A DNA stretch of 27,535 nucleotides from a virus, in the IMG/VR virus record IMGVR_UViG_3300025083_002851, positions 1 through 27,535 of that record; one strand, given 5' to 3'. The first letter of the stretch is position 1. Every line of letters begins with the position of its first letter. Shown in pieces: positions 5,957-13,961 of the stretch. A model generated the notes under the pieces. It was not told the origin of the DNA. It did not search any database and was given only the letters and a program-made list of their open reading frames with translations. The translations under genes and the position numbers were made by a program.

Positions 5957-7365
5957 TTAACCTTACGTGATATGTATCGGCGTATATGATTATGCGCCGA
6001 TTCACCGTGTCCAGTTGTACGTGAACTAGCCCATTCCCATGGGTCTAAAGGTTTACACTTTTTCTTGCCCAAAATACTTGCGGCTCTCAATGCCGCTACA
6101 TCAGCAGTTCTCTTGTCTGTGGTTGCTGAAGTCCAAAACACATCATGTCCACTTGTTTGTTGTGTGAGACGTATTCCAAATTTTTCAGGGTTCTTGCTCA
6201 TTTCGCTGTAGTTGTGTTCATTGCCTGGTATTCTATATAAGCCTAAACTGTTAGGTATGATGCTTTTGAGTAATTTATTATCAGCAATATGACTCATTGT
6301 GTCTATGGCTTCTTCAAGAGGTTCACCGGGTATACCCATTATGTATCCAGCACAGGTGTGCCAATGTGGGAAAGTATCTCTGATAAAACGCATAAAGTCA
6401 TATGCTTTTTCTTTTCTAATACCTTTGCGAATCATTTTACTTGCTTCGCGGTTTAGTGTTTCAATACCAAAGTAATGACCATGGAAGCCACATTCATCAA
6501 GTAGTTCTGCTTGGTAAGGTTTTGCCATCATGATATCAAATCTATTGTATCCTACTATGGTAGGAACATAATCTAACATGCCTGTGGCAGTGTGCAATGT
6601 TTGTATCTTGTTGTCGTCCTCGTTAAAGGTATCGTCTACACAACTGAATGTGTCTATACCATAACGTACATTTGCTATTCTAAAAAATCTTTCTAATTTT
6701 GCTACACTGGCATCGTTTACTTTTTTAGCATTTCTAAATTCAAAATTGCAAAAAGTACAATTAAACTTGCATCCTAGTCTTGTTTCAAAATTGATAATGT
6801 CATTTTTATCCAAACAGAAATCATTGTGTAGTTCTGGTACAATAGGATCTTCGATTACTTCATTGCTTGGATTGTGAAATTTTTGAACACCATTAACAGT
6901 TTCTACAGTGTTAGGCAAAGGCTCACTGCCCTCTAACCATCTTTCAAATAAATGTAAACTTCTACCTTGGAATACTGCATCTGGAATAACACTGTCTAAA
7001 CTGTAATCTATTAGATTAATAGGTCCGCCAATGATTAATTTTATGTTGTATTCTTTTTTCACATGTTTGATAAATGCTGTCACTGTATTATCACCGCTTA
7101 ACATATAATTGTTAAACAGTGTGCTACACACAATAACAGGATTTCTAACACCAAAACGTGTTACCCATTTTTCGAACATTTCAATTAGGGTAACAGGATG
7201 CCAGAAGTCTGTGTAATTAATTACAGTGCTGGGTATGTTGCGTTTGTGAAATACTTCGTGTAATGCAAAAGGTGCAAGTGGACGTATTGTGTGGGCTCTG
7301 TATTCGTCTCTGACGTTAGTATTAGTACACTCTAATATAAATGCACCATCTATGTTTGATCTCAT
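5938..7365 (-). CDS. Radical SAM enzyme with N-terminal B12-binding-like domain (paralogue 1)
   Basis: A 475-residue protein. The radical SAM cluster motif C-x3-C-x2-C is at Cys199, Cys203 and Cys206 (LGCKFNCTFCNF); these cysteines bind the [4Fe-4S] cluster that cleaves S-adenosylmethionine. The first 150 residues have a Rossmann-like pattern with CSTLFNN and IIGGP, as in cobalamin-binding domains of class B-type radical SAM proteins, but the DxHxxG cobalt-ligating motif is not visible, so B12 may not be bound. Downstream, GIETL and the GIPGE strand motif match the SAM-binding barrel. It is clearly paralogous to the protein at 17297-18766. Substrate unknown. Its start overlaps the 103-residue gene's stop by one base. 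Confidence 0.88.
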   Translation of the reverse strand: MRSNIDGAFILECTNTNVRDEYRAHTIRPLAPFALHEVFHKRNIPSTVINYTDFWHPVTLIEMFEKWVTRFGVRNPVIVCSTLFNNYMLSGDNTVTAFIKHVKKEYNIKLIIGGPINLIDYSLDSVIPDAVFQGRSLHLFERWLEGSEPLPNTVETVNGVQKFHNPSNEVIEDPIVPELHNDFCLDKNDIINFETRLGCKFNCTFCNFEFRNAKKVNDASVAKLERFFRIANVRYGIDTFSCVDDTFNEDDNKIQTLHTATGMLDYVPTIVGYNRFDIMMAKPYQAELLDECGFHGHYFGIETLNREASKMIRKGIRKEKAYDFMRFIRDTFPHWHTCAGYIMGIPGEPLEEAIDTMSHIADNKLLKSIIPNSLGLYRIPGNEHNYSEMSKNPEKFGIRLTQQTSGHDVFWTSATTDKRTADVAALRAASILGKKKCKPLDPWEWASSRTTGHGESAHNHIRRYISRKVNYITWL

Positions 7366-7676
7366 TACATTAATTTGCGTAGTTGGTAATCGAACGGTTC
7401 AACTGTTTTAATCTCAAACGGTTTGTTAAATATGTCTTTACCAACTATATGAGTAGATGTTTTCTTTGAGACGTCCTTTAACATGAATGTTTTGCAACTG
7501 CGTCTGATAGTTTTTAATCCGTCTTGATGTTCAATAGTTTCAGAATGAAACCAAACAATTAATTCGTATTCTTCTTTGAATAGACTAAGCCACCATTGCC
7601 ATAGTCGTTTGTACCAAGGTAATTTCTTGATTACGACTTCTTTATCTTCAACTATGGTTTGTTTATTATCAGCCAT
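7365..7676 (-). CDS. Conserved hypothetical next to clamp loader
   Basis: A 103-residue protein. An acidic N-terminus is followed by a Trp-rich amphipathic segment (LPWYKRLWQWWLSLF, about residues 19-33) that could lie on a membrane; the rest looks like a small beta domain ending in KTVEPFDYQLRKLM. I recall similar short proteins in marine T4-like phages but no function. The ATG at 7676 has AGGAG and follows a late-promoter box, separating it from the clamp-loader gene upstream. In T4 the position after gene 44 is held by gene 62, but this protein does not look like gp62. Confidence 0.7.
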   Translation of the reverse strand: MADNKQTIVEDKEVVIKKLPWYKRLWQWWLSLFKEEYELIVWFHSETIEHQDGLKTIRRSCKTFMLKDVSKKTSTHIVGKDIFNKPFEIKTVEPFDYQLRKLM

Positions 7677-7695
7677 GTATTCTCCTGTGTAACAC

Positions 7696-7703
7696 TATTT
7701 ATC
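7696..7703 (-). promoter_or_regulatory. T4-type late promoter box GATAAATA
   Basis: Minus strand GATAAATA lies in the 29-base gap between the clamp-loader stop and the ATG at 7676, followed by AGGAG at a normal distance. It would drive the 103-residue gene and the radical SAM gene behind it at late times. Confidence 0.6.
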
Positions 7704-7705
7704 GA

Positions 7706-8629
7706 CTACATACTGTTTAAGTGTAGTTCTATAAGTGTTGCACTGAGATTAATTTCTGGGTCAGCACATGATACGCTCTTAACCATACCATCTCTGATAA
7801 TAACAACTGCTTGGTCTTGTTGCTGTTCTGTTGTTCCCCACAGTTCCAGGTTCCTGTACATGAACTTGTACACGTCATCATACTCTTCTGGTCTTGCTTG
7901 ACTAACAATCAGTTCACGTGCCTGCTTGTATTGCCCTGCTTTGAACATTTCAACAACTTTCAACATCCAATCACTAGCACTTTGATCACCTTCTTGTGGC
8001 TTTTGTAGTGAATTGTCTACTACATTTTGTTGTACTAGATTAATGCTTTTACGCAAGTCTGGATAACTTGCTTGTACATAAGTATCTAGTGTGTCTAAGT
8101 CTACTTCAACGTTTTCATCTATACAAATTTTTGCAATTCTTGCAGTGAACTCATTGATGTCTAACTTCTCAATGTGAAAGCCTTGGCATCTACTGTGTAG
8201 TGCAGGAATAATACGTTGTGGATAATTACATGTTAGAATGAATCTACAACTTGTATGATACATCTCCATTACACCACGTAATGCCGCTTGTCCATTTGGC
8301 GTGATATAATCAGCCTCATCTAGTAACACATATTTCAAATCACCAAAAGGCATAGTGCTACTAAAGTTTGTAATCTTGTTTCTAATTGTGTCTACATTGT
8401 TTTCATTACTAGCATTAATCTCTAATACATCCATGTCTGCTACGTCTAGTTCACGCAACAATACTTTTGCTAATGTAGTCTTACCAGTGCCAGGTGCACC
8501 GCTAAACAGCAAGTGAGGCAATGCGCCATCATTTACCCAACCAGCAACTTGCCTACGTTGGTTATCATCACGGAATACATACGTATCAATTGTGCTTGGT
8601 CGATATTTTTCAGTCCAAAGTTCTTTCAT
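7706..8629 (-). CDS. 44: Sliding-clamp loader large subunit, T4 gp44-like
   Basis: A 307-residue AAA+ ATPase that loads the DNA polymerase sliding clamp. It starts with the clamp-loader opening LWTEKYRPSTIDTYVF, has Walker A GAPGTGKT (residues 44-51), Walker B VLLDEAD (101-107), the sensor-1 ILTCNYP and the Ser-Arg-Cys motif (146-148) whose Arg acts as the trans finger between subunits. Length matches T4 gp44 (about 319). The start overlaps the glycosyltransferase stop by 20 bases. No gp62 or gp45 homologue is recognised in the window. Confidence 0.93.
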   Translation of the reverse strand: MKELWTEKYRPSTIDTYVFRDDNQRRQVAGWVNDGALPHLLFSGAPGTGKTTLAKVLLRELDVADMDVLEINASNENNVDTIRNKITNFSSTMPFGDLKYVLLDEADYITPNGQAALRGVMEMYHTSCRFILTCNYPQRIIPALHSRCQGFHIEKLDINEFTARIAKICIDENVEVDLDTLDTYVQASYPDLRKSINLVQQNVVDNSLQKPQEGDQSASDWMLKVVEMFKAGQYKQARELIVSQARPEEYDDVYKFMYRNLELWGTTEQQQDQAVVIIRDGMVKSVSCADPEINLSATLIELHLNSM

Positions 8630-9740
8630 TATAAATCCAGTTTGTTTTATCTCTTAGTGTCATATAGTTATGCTCTGCGATAGGTCGAACGTTACTTAAA
8701 AAGGTTTTAAGTTGTTGGTTATCTAGTTCGCATAGTATTTTAATCTGCTCTAATATTTTAACATATCTTGTTAAATCGTCAACCTCTAAATCATAACTTT
8801 CATCAATGTAAGGATGAAACGTTTTGTATCCTAACTCACGTAATTTTGCCAATGCACCTGGCACACCACATAAAACAAAAGGGTGTCCATATTGCATGGC
8901 CTTAAATGTTTTCTCAGTAAAGAACATTGGATCACCATTGCATGTAAATGTTTCGTTGATCACAGTAAAGAAGGATTGATTTATCATAGGCAGTAAACTA
9001 AAATGGCATGGGCCATCTAATACATCAGATACATTACATTCTTTAAGCCATCTATTGGACATAATGTTTGATGCAGTGTCTTTGCCTTTCATGTTCCTGT
9101 CAACAACCAAGTTATCTAAAAATCTTCCGTCATTGGGTATAATAACTGACTCGCTTGAATTTTGTACAAAGTCTATTACTGCTTTTATACCATCTCGCCA
9201 ATTGTATAATTTTGTTGGTTTCCATGTTGCAGGTAATAAACTCACAAAGCCTTTGTCTAAAAGATTTCTATACTTCAGCCCAAGTATCATGAACAACCTA
9301 GTCACATTTCTTCTACCATTAAGTGATATAAACTTTTTGTTTACTGCTTCGTTGTGGCACATTTCCTCTAACACAAAGTTTTCTTGATGATAGGTGTGCA
9401 TGTATTCAAACCACATAAACCTATGCACAGAGACGTTCTCTGTGCTTCTAAGACCTAGATTATTGGTTATTAATGTAACGTTTTTGAGATTCCAATCTTC
9501 TATAGCAAACATTATATCTTCGAATGCTTCTGAATATTGTATTACAGCAATGTCTTTGTTGTGAAAATTTAACTCTTGCCAATTGCAACTGGTTAGATCT
9601 TTTCCGCCGTAGCAGAGTATACAAAATTTATCTTTAACTAGATGTTTTATTGGTCCCCACCATGGTGGTTCTATATCTAAGTGATAGATAGAGCCAGCAT
9701 GTGTTCTAATTATCTGCGTCATTTCTGTACACTTTGTCAT
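8610..9740 (-). CDS. Probable glycosyltransferase
   Basis: A 376-residue soluble protein. The C-terminal half holds FFTEKTFKAMQYGHPFVLCG followed by LRELGYKTFHPYIDESYD, the style of nucleotide-sugar-binding regions in fucosyltransferase/exostosin-type phage glycosyltransferases (Glu-Lys-x-x-Lys-Ala and Pro-Phe-Val with a following Gly). The N-terminal part is less distinctive. It directly follows a UDP-sugar dehydrogenase gene, overlapping by 35 bases, which supports a role in sugar transfer to DNA, virion or envelope; the acceptor is unknown. A second ATG at 9722 is also possible, as neither has a clear Shine-Dalgarno. Confidence 0.65.
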   Translation of the reverse strand: MTKCTEMTQIIRTHAGSIYHLDIEPPWWGPIKHLVKDKFCILCYGGKDLTSCNWQELNFHNKDIAVIQYSEAFEDIMFAIEDWNLKNVTLITNNLGLRSTENVSVHRFMWFEYMHTYHQENFVLEEMCHNEAVNKKFISLNGRRNVTRLFMILGLKYRNLLDKGFVSLLPATWKPTKLYNWRDGIKAVIDFVQNSSESVIIPNDGRFLDNLVVDRNMKGKDTASNIMSNRWLKECNVSDVLDGPCHFSLLPMINQSFFTVINETFTCNGDPMFFTEKTFKAMQYGHPFVLCGVPGALAKLRELGYKTFHPYIDESYDLEVDDLTRYVKILEQIKILCELDNQQLKTFLSNVRPIAEHNYMTLRDKTNWIYNERTLD

Positions 9741-10521
9741 TTAATTTTACAGCAGTTTTTAACACTCCTAAATCTGCTTGTAGTTTATTAGCATAGTGTA
9801 ACAGTGCTTTGGTGTCCTTAGGGAAACAATGTCCACCAAAACCAAACGAACCATCTGGACCAGGTACTTGCATGTGTGTTTTACCCATGCGTGGATCTGT
9901 TTGTAATATTTCTGTGAATTGCTCCCAAGTAGAATTAGAACCACTTTGTGTAAACAAGTTGTGCAAGTCATTCATAAAAATGACTTTGGTTGCAAGCCAA
10001 CTGTTTATAGTGTACTTGATTAAACTTGCTGTGATGAGATCTACTTTGAATGTAGGCACAGTTTTTACTTTGCTGTGTCTTGCGTATGCTTTTTCTACTT
10101 TGTCGCAGAATTTCCAACTGCCACCTAACACTTGCATGTTTGGATTTATAAAGTCTTGATGTGCATTTGCTTCTGTGAGAAACTCTGGATTGTACACCAA
10201 GTTTATTGCAAAATCCTTTTTCATTTTTGTTAGATGTTTAGGTGTGATTGTGCTTTTGATTACCACAATGCCTTTGTACTTTCTGTCAGCAAGATCGCTT
10301 AGTGTTTGTCTTGCTATAGATACATCAACATCACCTGATTCTGTTTCTGGTGTAGGTACACAAACAAAAAGAAGTGGTGGATCATATTTGACAAGGTCAT
10401 CAATTGTGTTGTCGTTATATAGTGGATCCACCACAAACTGGTCTACAGTATCAGTATCAAATCCTTCAATTACTGAACCGCCTACAAAGCCGGCACCAAT
10501 GATGCCTAGTTTCAACTTCAT
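9706..10521 (-). CDS. UDP-glucose/GDP-mannose dehydrogenase family protein, lacking the C-terminal domain
   Basis: A 271-residue protein with the N-terminal NAD-binding Rossmann motif GIIGAGFVGGS (residues 6-16), the conserved VCVPTP (53-58), the strand VVIKSTITP and YNPEFLTEANA, and the active-site GFGGHCFPKD with catalytic Cys232. These enzymes oxidise a nucleotide sugar twice to a uronic acid. Family members are usually about 390-450 residues; here the C-terminal UDP-binding domain is missing altogether and the stop is clean. It may act on an unusual substrate, pair with another protein, or be a minimal form. The family is usually dimeric through the central helix, which is kept. Confidence 0.85.
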   Translation of the reverse strand: MKLKLGIIGAGFVGGSVIEGFDTDTVDQFVVDPLYNDNTIDDLVKYDPPLLFVCVPTPETESGDVDVSIARQTLSDLADRKYKGIVVIKSTITPKHLTKMKKDFAINLVYNPEFLTEANAHQDFINPNMQVLGGSWKFCDKVEKAYARHSKVKTVPTFKVDLITASLIKYTINSWLATKVIFMNDLHNLFTQSGSNSTWEQFTEILQTDPRMGKTHMQVPGPDGSFGFGGHCFPKDTKALLHYANKLQADLGVLKTAVKLNDKVYRNDADN

Positions 10522-10737
10522 TTATAATAAGCCTGCCACTACCTTGATTGCGTCAATTGCTTTTACTACTTTGTTTTTGAGATCTTCTGTTGCTAAGTCA
10601 TCTTGAATCTTGGCAATGTCAATGACATCTTCTACAAGTTCTTTGTATTCGCTTTCTGAGATGCCGCCGCTTTCCCATAGATTCTTAAGTTCTCTGACTT
10701 CTTTTTCTTTGCTGGTTTGCCATTGTTCTACATTCAT
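10522..10737 (-). CDS. Small helical hypothetical
   Basis: A 71-residue protein, mostly charged helix with a hydrophobic C-terminal end (VVKAIDAIKVVAGLL). The first part (KELWESGGISESEYKELVEDVI-like) resembles the short 'SHOCT-like' helical linker pattern W-x-x-G-x-I-x-x-x-E-Y-x-x-L. It is coupled by a four-base overlap to the lipoprotein gene upstream and abuts the dehydrogenase gene start. Function unknown. Confidence 0.6.
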   Translation of the reverse strand: MNVEQWQTSKEKEVRELKNLWESGGISESEYKELVEDVIDIAKIQDDLATEDLKNKVVKAIDAIKVVAGLL

Positions 10738-11117
10738 TTTCTGTCTCCAAATGTTGCCAAGGCTTGTTCTGATATGTTAGCAATACCCTGTCTTTTTATT
10801 TTACAATAGCCTTCGCTAGGATTTTTTCTGTCGTATAGTTCCTGTGTTAAGTCTTGTATTGCTGTGTAAATGTTTTTGATGTTGTCGTTTAATCTGTGTT
10901 CGCTGTATACTGTTAAAATTTTAGCATTGTGGTTCATCATGCCAATGTCTGCTCGTCCGCACCAGTTAACACCATCTAATGGCTCTTCTGCTATCACATG
11001 CAGTTCTGCTAATTTACCAAACTCTACATTATCAAAGTCACTAGGAATATACTTTGCTACGTTTGCACATCCTGTGACAAATAATATTGATAGTAATACT
11101 GCTAATCTAGTATTCAT
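10734..11117 (-). CDS. Small lipoprotein of unknown function
   Basis: A 127-residue protein with a lipoprotein signal peptide: a hydrophobic segment then F-V-T-G-C, with Cys17 as the lipidated residue. The mature part has two further cysteines (about residues 53 and 104) that could form a disulfide in the periplasm. Downstream and upstream genes overlap or touch it. It is preceded by a 79-residue gene and a 55-residue membrane protein, so this could be part of a cell-envelope or lysis-related group, but no family is recognised. Confidence 0.65.
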   Translation of the reverse strand: MNTRLAVLLSILFVTGCANVAKYIPSDFDNVEFGKLAELHVIAEEPLDGVNWCGRADIGMMNHNAKILTVYSEHRLNDNIKNIYTAIQDLTQELYDRKNPSEGYCKIKRQGIANISEQALATFGDRK

Positions 11118-11357
11118 TTATCCCCCTCCTAATTTTTTGAAGGCTTTTTCATCCTTCCTTTCCTGTAACCATTCTTCCTCGCCGAAATATGAAGGACCAT
11201 TTTCTATTGCTTCTTTTGCTTGAAAGTAAACTTCATATATTTTTTGTTTACAACCCCAACCATTGAAGCCATCTATGTTAGGGTCATGCATTACACCTTC
11301 CCATTGCCACAGTTGCTCTCTGATTGCTTTGTTGCCTGTTTTTTCTATGTACGGCAT
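11118..11357 (-). CDS. Small soluble hypothetical
   Basis: A 79-residue protein rich in aromatic and charged residues (starts MPYIEKTGNKAIREQLWQWE, ends in KKLGGG). I chose the ATG at 11357 because it forms a TAATG stop-start overlap with the 55-codon membrane protein gene; a longer form starting at 11426 would overlap that gene almost entirely and has no ribosome-binding site. No family recognised. Confidence 0.6.
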   Translation of the reverse strand: MPYIEKTGNKAIREQLWQWEGVMHDPNIDGFNGWGCKQKIYEVYFQAKEAIENGPSYFGEEEWLQERKDEKAFKKLGGG

Positions 11358-11524
11358 TATTGATTTCTTCCTGATTCGTAACCCATTCCAGCCATTATCA
11401 TTACTATTGAAACTATTAACCACCATGGATTTAGACTGCCAAATATAATTCCTGCTAGAATTACATTTCCTGTCAACCCTGCTGTGGTTAAGCCTACTCT
11501 GTTTTGTATGTTAGGTAACTTCAT
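11357..11524 (-). CDS. Small membrane protein, 55 residues
   Basis: A short gene with two hydrophobic stretches (about residues 12-30 and 33-47; the second contains PWWLIVSIVMIMAGMG), so a one- or two-span membrane protein. Its ATG overlaps by one base the stop of the GroES-like gene, and its stop forms TAATG with the next start. This exact coupling at both ends supports it being a real gene rather than a chance frame. Function unknown; a holin-like role is possible because a lipoprotein gene follows. Confidence 0.6.
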   Translation of the reverse strand: MKLPNIQNRVGLTTAGLTGNVILAGIIFGSLNPWWLIVSIVMIMAGMGYESGRNQ

Positions 11525-11892
11525 TAATCTCTCTGTTTGCGATATACATCACCAAATACGTCAGCAACACTGACTCCATCTGGTTTTTCGTCTGCAACTG
11601 CTAAACAACCTTTAGGATCTACTTTCCATACATCTGCTTTGTTGTCATCAGTTTCAAACCTATCGTCGGACAGTTTCATTGCTTCAGTCCATCTACCATA
11701 TTCTACATATACCCATTGCCCTGGTGTTAACCAATCAATGTCTGGGCCTACTTCAAATACCTTAAACCAACGTGAATATATACCTTCTTCTTTACCGCTG
11801 GTGTTTTGAATAATAATACCGCTTTGAGTAACTTGCTCTCCGAAGTCACCATCTACACAAAGTATATTATCGTTAATTGCTCTAATTTTCAT
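11524..11892 (-). CDS. GroES-like co-chaperonin
   Basis: A 122-residue protein with the start of a GroES fold (MKIRAINDNILCVDGDF), a segment like the GroES mobile loop (VTQSGIIIQNTSGKEEG, residues about 21-37, with the Gly-Ile-Ile triplet that binds GroEL), then FKVFEVGPDIDWLTPGQWVYVEYG, matching the G-x-V-x-x-V-G-x and P-G-x-x-V strands. T4 replaces host GroES with gp31 to fold its capsid protein; this is probably an equivalent. A roughly 35-residue C-terminal extension is unlike bacterial GroES. The start overlaps the gene upstream by 11 bases. Confidence 0.75.
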   Translation of the reverse strand: MKIRAINDNILCVDGDFGEQVTQSGIIIQNTSGKEEGIYSRWFKVFEVGPDIDWLTPGQWVYVEYGRWTEAMKLSDDRFETDDNKADVWKVDPKGCLAVADEKPDGVSVADVFGDVYRKQRD

Positions 11893-12211
11893 TTTTTATC
11901 CGGTTCAATGCTATTTGTGATTTGAGAACATCTTTGAGGTCCTCATCATTCTCAAATATATCTATGACAGCAAATACCTTTTCCAAACTTTTTTCGGTCA
12001 ACTCGTATTTGCCTATCTTTACAGGTAAGTCCTCAAACAAATTACCTGTGTTGATTGTGAGATCATCGTAACCACTTATTGTGGAATAGTCGCTGTCAGT
12101 GGTCACAGTAATAGAATCACTATTCCAGTCACTGTCACACATTGTATATGTGCTAGTAGGAGTTGAAATAGTTACTGTACTGTTGAAATCTAAATCTAGT
12201 TGTTTGCTCAA
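11882..12211 (-). CDS. Phage hypothetical, Thr/Ser/Asp-rich
   Basis: A 109-residue acidic protein. The first 55 residues are Ser/Thr/Asp-rich and probably beta or disordered; the last 50 look helical (TEKSLEKVFAVIDIFENDEDLKDVL). Its ATG overlaps by four bases the stop of the gene upstream. I recognise no family; position between two conserved phage genes suggests it is part of the same late or assembly unit. Confidence 0.65.
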   Translation of the reverse strand: MSKQLDLDFNSTVTISTPTSTYTMCDSDWNSDSITVTTDSDYSTISGYDDLTINTGNLFEDLPVKIGKYELTEKSLEKVFAVIDIFENDEDLKDVLKSQIALNRIKNEN

Positions 12212-12732
12212 GGTGCGTCTTCCTCTCGGTAATAAGGAACCATTTCAATATCGCCATTGGGTAATTCTACTTCCTTAAAACCTAGAGGTTGTACTTCATC
12301 AAAGTTTTCACCTTCGGGTGGAGTGGGATCATCAAATGATTCTGTGTCATGTTCTTGTCTGTTGTCAAACCCGGCACTAGCATCATCTAATACTTCTTTA
12401 ACTGTTTCTGTAACTGATGGTTCAGCGGAGGTTCGTACATTTTCAGATGCTGTCTTTGCAGTCTTAACATCATTCATTGCAGGGTCAGTGTCAGGTGTTA
12501 ACGTTCTAGTTTCACCTTTGAGACTGACTTGATCATTACTAACAGTTTCTGTTTTTGCATAGGTTCTACGAACTCTTGCTTCAGCAGGTTCTACCACTTC
12601 ATTACGTGGACCAAGCCTATCGCCTTTGGCATTTACACCCATGTTTCCTAGTGCAGGACTACTTGGATTCTGTTTTGCCATAAGTGCATCAAAATCAATT
12701 GGAGCACCTCTGTTAGTTTTTCTTGTTACCAT
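12208..12732 (-). CDS. Conserved T4-like phage protein, mostly disordered
   Basis: A 174-residue protein with a conserved N-terminal head (MVTRKTNRGAPIDFDALMAK, then GNMGVNAKGD) followed by a long Thr/Ala/Glu/Pro-rich, probably disordered part. I recall the KTNRGxxxDFDALMA opening from marine T4-like phages, which supports the phage assignment, but the function is unknown to me. The ATG at 12732 overlaps by one base the stop of the DnaE-like gene upstream. Confidence 0.75.
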   Translation of the reverse strand: MVTRKTNRGAPIDFDALMAKQNPSSPALGNMGVNAKGDRLGPRNEVVEPAEARVRRTYAKTETVSNDQVSLKGETRTLTPDTDPAMNDVKTAKTASENVRTSAEPSVTETVKEVLDDASAGFDNRQEHDTESFDDPTPPEGENFDEVQPLGFKEVELPNGDIEMVPYYREEDAP

Positions 12733-13202
12733 TATTTCAAAAACTCTCTTATATCTAAGTTATACTTTATACTGTCTACTTTATGTATGCCCAATAGGAA
12801 CAGTACATAACTTGCAACACTACTACCTCTTCCAACACCCCAAATGAGGTTGTTTTTCCGCATTGTGTCTATAATATATATCAAAAGTTGTAGAACAGGA
12901 TATAGGTTCCTGGCATTAAATTCGGCTAATTCCATTTCTACTCTGGCTTCGACAGCCTCGGCTGAATCTCCGCTTGTAGGAATTAGTCCTCTTACATATT
13001 CCTCAACATCTAAGTCTTTGTAGTATTGTGGTATATTAAATTCTTTGCTCCAATTACCTTCGCTAGTAATTGGCATGATGTTTAGTTCTTCACAAACACT
13101 GTTATATCTTTTTACAACATCTTCTAAAAAAGGAACATCTTGTATAGATTTATTTCTATACAACATTTCAATACCGACTTGTTCTTCATTTAGAATTTGC
13201 AT
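12732..13202 (-). CDS. Orphan fragment-like protein related to DNA polymerase III alpha (DnaE)
   Basis: A 156-residue protein. Residues 80-156 align by eye with the start of the DnaE polymerase core: an ARVEMELAEF helix, a YPVLQLLIYIIDTMRKNNL helix, the Gly-Arg-Gly-Ser motif in GVGRGSSVASYVLFLLGI (122-139), and DSIKYNLDIREFLK, equivalent to DPLEYDLLFERFLN. It stops just before the place where DnaE has its catalytic Asp-x-Asp (PDFDVDF), so the parts that bind the incoming triphosphate are kept but catalysis should be impossible. It has its own leaderless sigma-70 promoter, so it is an expressed unit rather than debris. Role unknown: nucleotide sensor, inhibitor of host Pol III, or part of a split enzyme. 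Confidence 0.75.
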   Translation of the reverse strand: MQILNEEQVGIEMLYRNKSIQDVPFLEDVVKRYNSVCEELNIMPITSEGNWSKEFNIPQYYKDLDVEEYVRGLIPTSGDSAEAVEARVEMELAEFNARNLYPVLQLLIYIIDTMRKNNLIWGVGRGSSVASYVLFLLGIHKVDSIKYNLDIREFLK

Positions 13203-13207
13203 ACTGT

Positions 13208-13236
13208 ATTATACCTTATAAATGCTTTTTTGTCAA
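13208..13236 (-). promoter_or_regulatory. Consensus sigma-70 promoter for the DnaE-like gene, leaderless geometry
   Basis: Minus strand TTGACA (13236-13231), 17-base spacer, TATAAT (13213-13208), both perfect. The -10 box ends five bases before the ATG at 13202, so the start site falls on or next to the start codon and there is no room for a Shine-Dalgarno in the message. Confidence 0.85.
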
Positions 13237-13961
13237 ATGTTTTTTTCAGGTTTCTTTTTACCAAAGTCAACTTTAATTAGTTCTCCAGGAGGGGAGTTGT
13301 CAAGTTTTTGCCAAGACTCTAAAATTTCTATTTCTATTTCTTTGAATGTTTCTGTGTTACACTTTTCTACTTCATCAAATTTTGATTGCCATTCTTCTAA
13401 TTCTTCATGTGAGGTTGCTAACTTATCAGACGTACTAATATCATTTCTAAACCACCAAGGTATCTGCCAGTAGCTCATGTCTGTTACCCATTCGTTGATA
13501 GCAGGTAATTCCATGTAAGCATCTTCGTTGTTGTGTGAATACTCATACATCATGTTTTCGTTTATGTCTTCTAACTTGACAGTTTCAATTACTGTGTTTG
13601 GACCTGTGATAGTGTTTAACTTGCTGTGTAGCATTGCACATATAGTTTGTTCTGATGTATCAGGTAATGCCACAAAGTTGTTTTCTATGCCTTTGAATAT
13701 TACATCAACATCTAGTTGATTGTCCTTCATAACGTACATTATGCTTTTGTTTAACACACCTTCTATGAATGTAAGTGCTTTTGCAAAACTCACGTTCTGT
13801 TGTTTTTGTGCATTCAATACACTTTCTTCACTGATGTCTGACACGCCTGTGTACATACTGAATGAAAAATTGTATTCAATTATTTCAAATCCTTTTTGTA
13901 TATCATCAAGTAATATAAACTTTAATGGTGTTGTTTTTTGTAGTGTAAATTTATTGTCCAT
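13233..13961 (-). CDS. Phage hypothetical
   Basis: A 242-residue protein (from the ATG at 13961, MDNKFTLQKTTPLKFILLDDI). A second in-frame ATG at 13970 would add three residues; the inner one has AAGG nine bases upstream. The protein is acidic, has a Trp-rich patch (WVTDMSYWQIPWWF, about residues 164-177) and ends with a basic KKKPEKN tail. No family recognised. It overlaps by 11 bases the gene upstream, and its stop overlaps the promoter of the DnaE-like gene. Confidence 0.7.
   Translation of the reverse strand: MDNKFTLQKTTPLKFILLDDIQKGFEIIEYNFSFSMYTGVSDISEESVLNAQKQQNVSFAKALTFIEGVLNKSIMYVMKDNQLDVDVIFKGIENNFVALPDTSEQTICAMLHSKLNTITGPNTVIETVKLEDINENMMYEYSHNNEDAYMELPAINEWVTDMSYWQIPWWFRNDISTSDKLATSHEELEEWQSKFDEVEKCNTETFKEIEIEILESWQKLDNSPPGELIKVDFGKKKPEKNI

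Noticed and set aside
11118-11426. Longer 102-residue form of the 79-residue gene
   Set aside because: Would overlap the 55-codon membrane gene almost fully and lacks a Shine-Dalgarno; the TAATG junction at 11357 is a better start.
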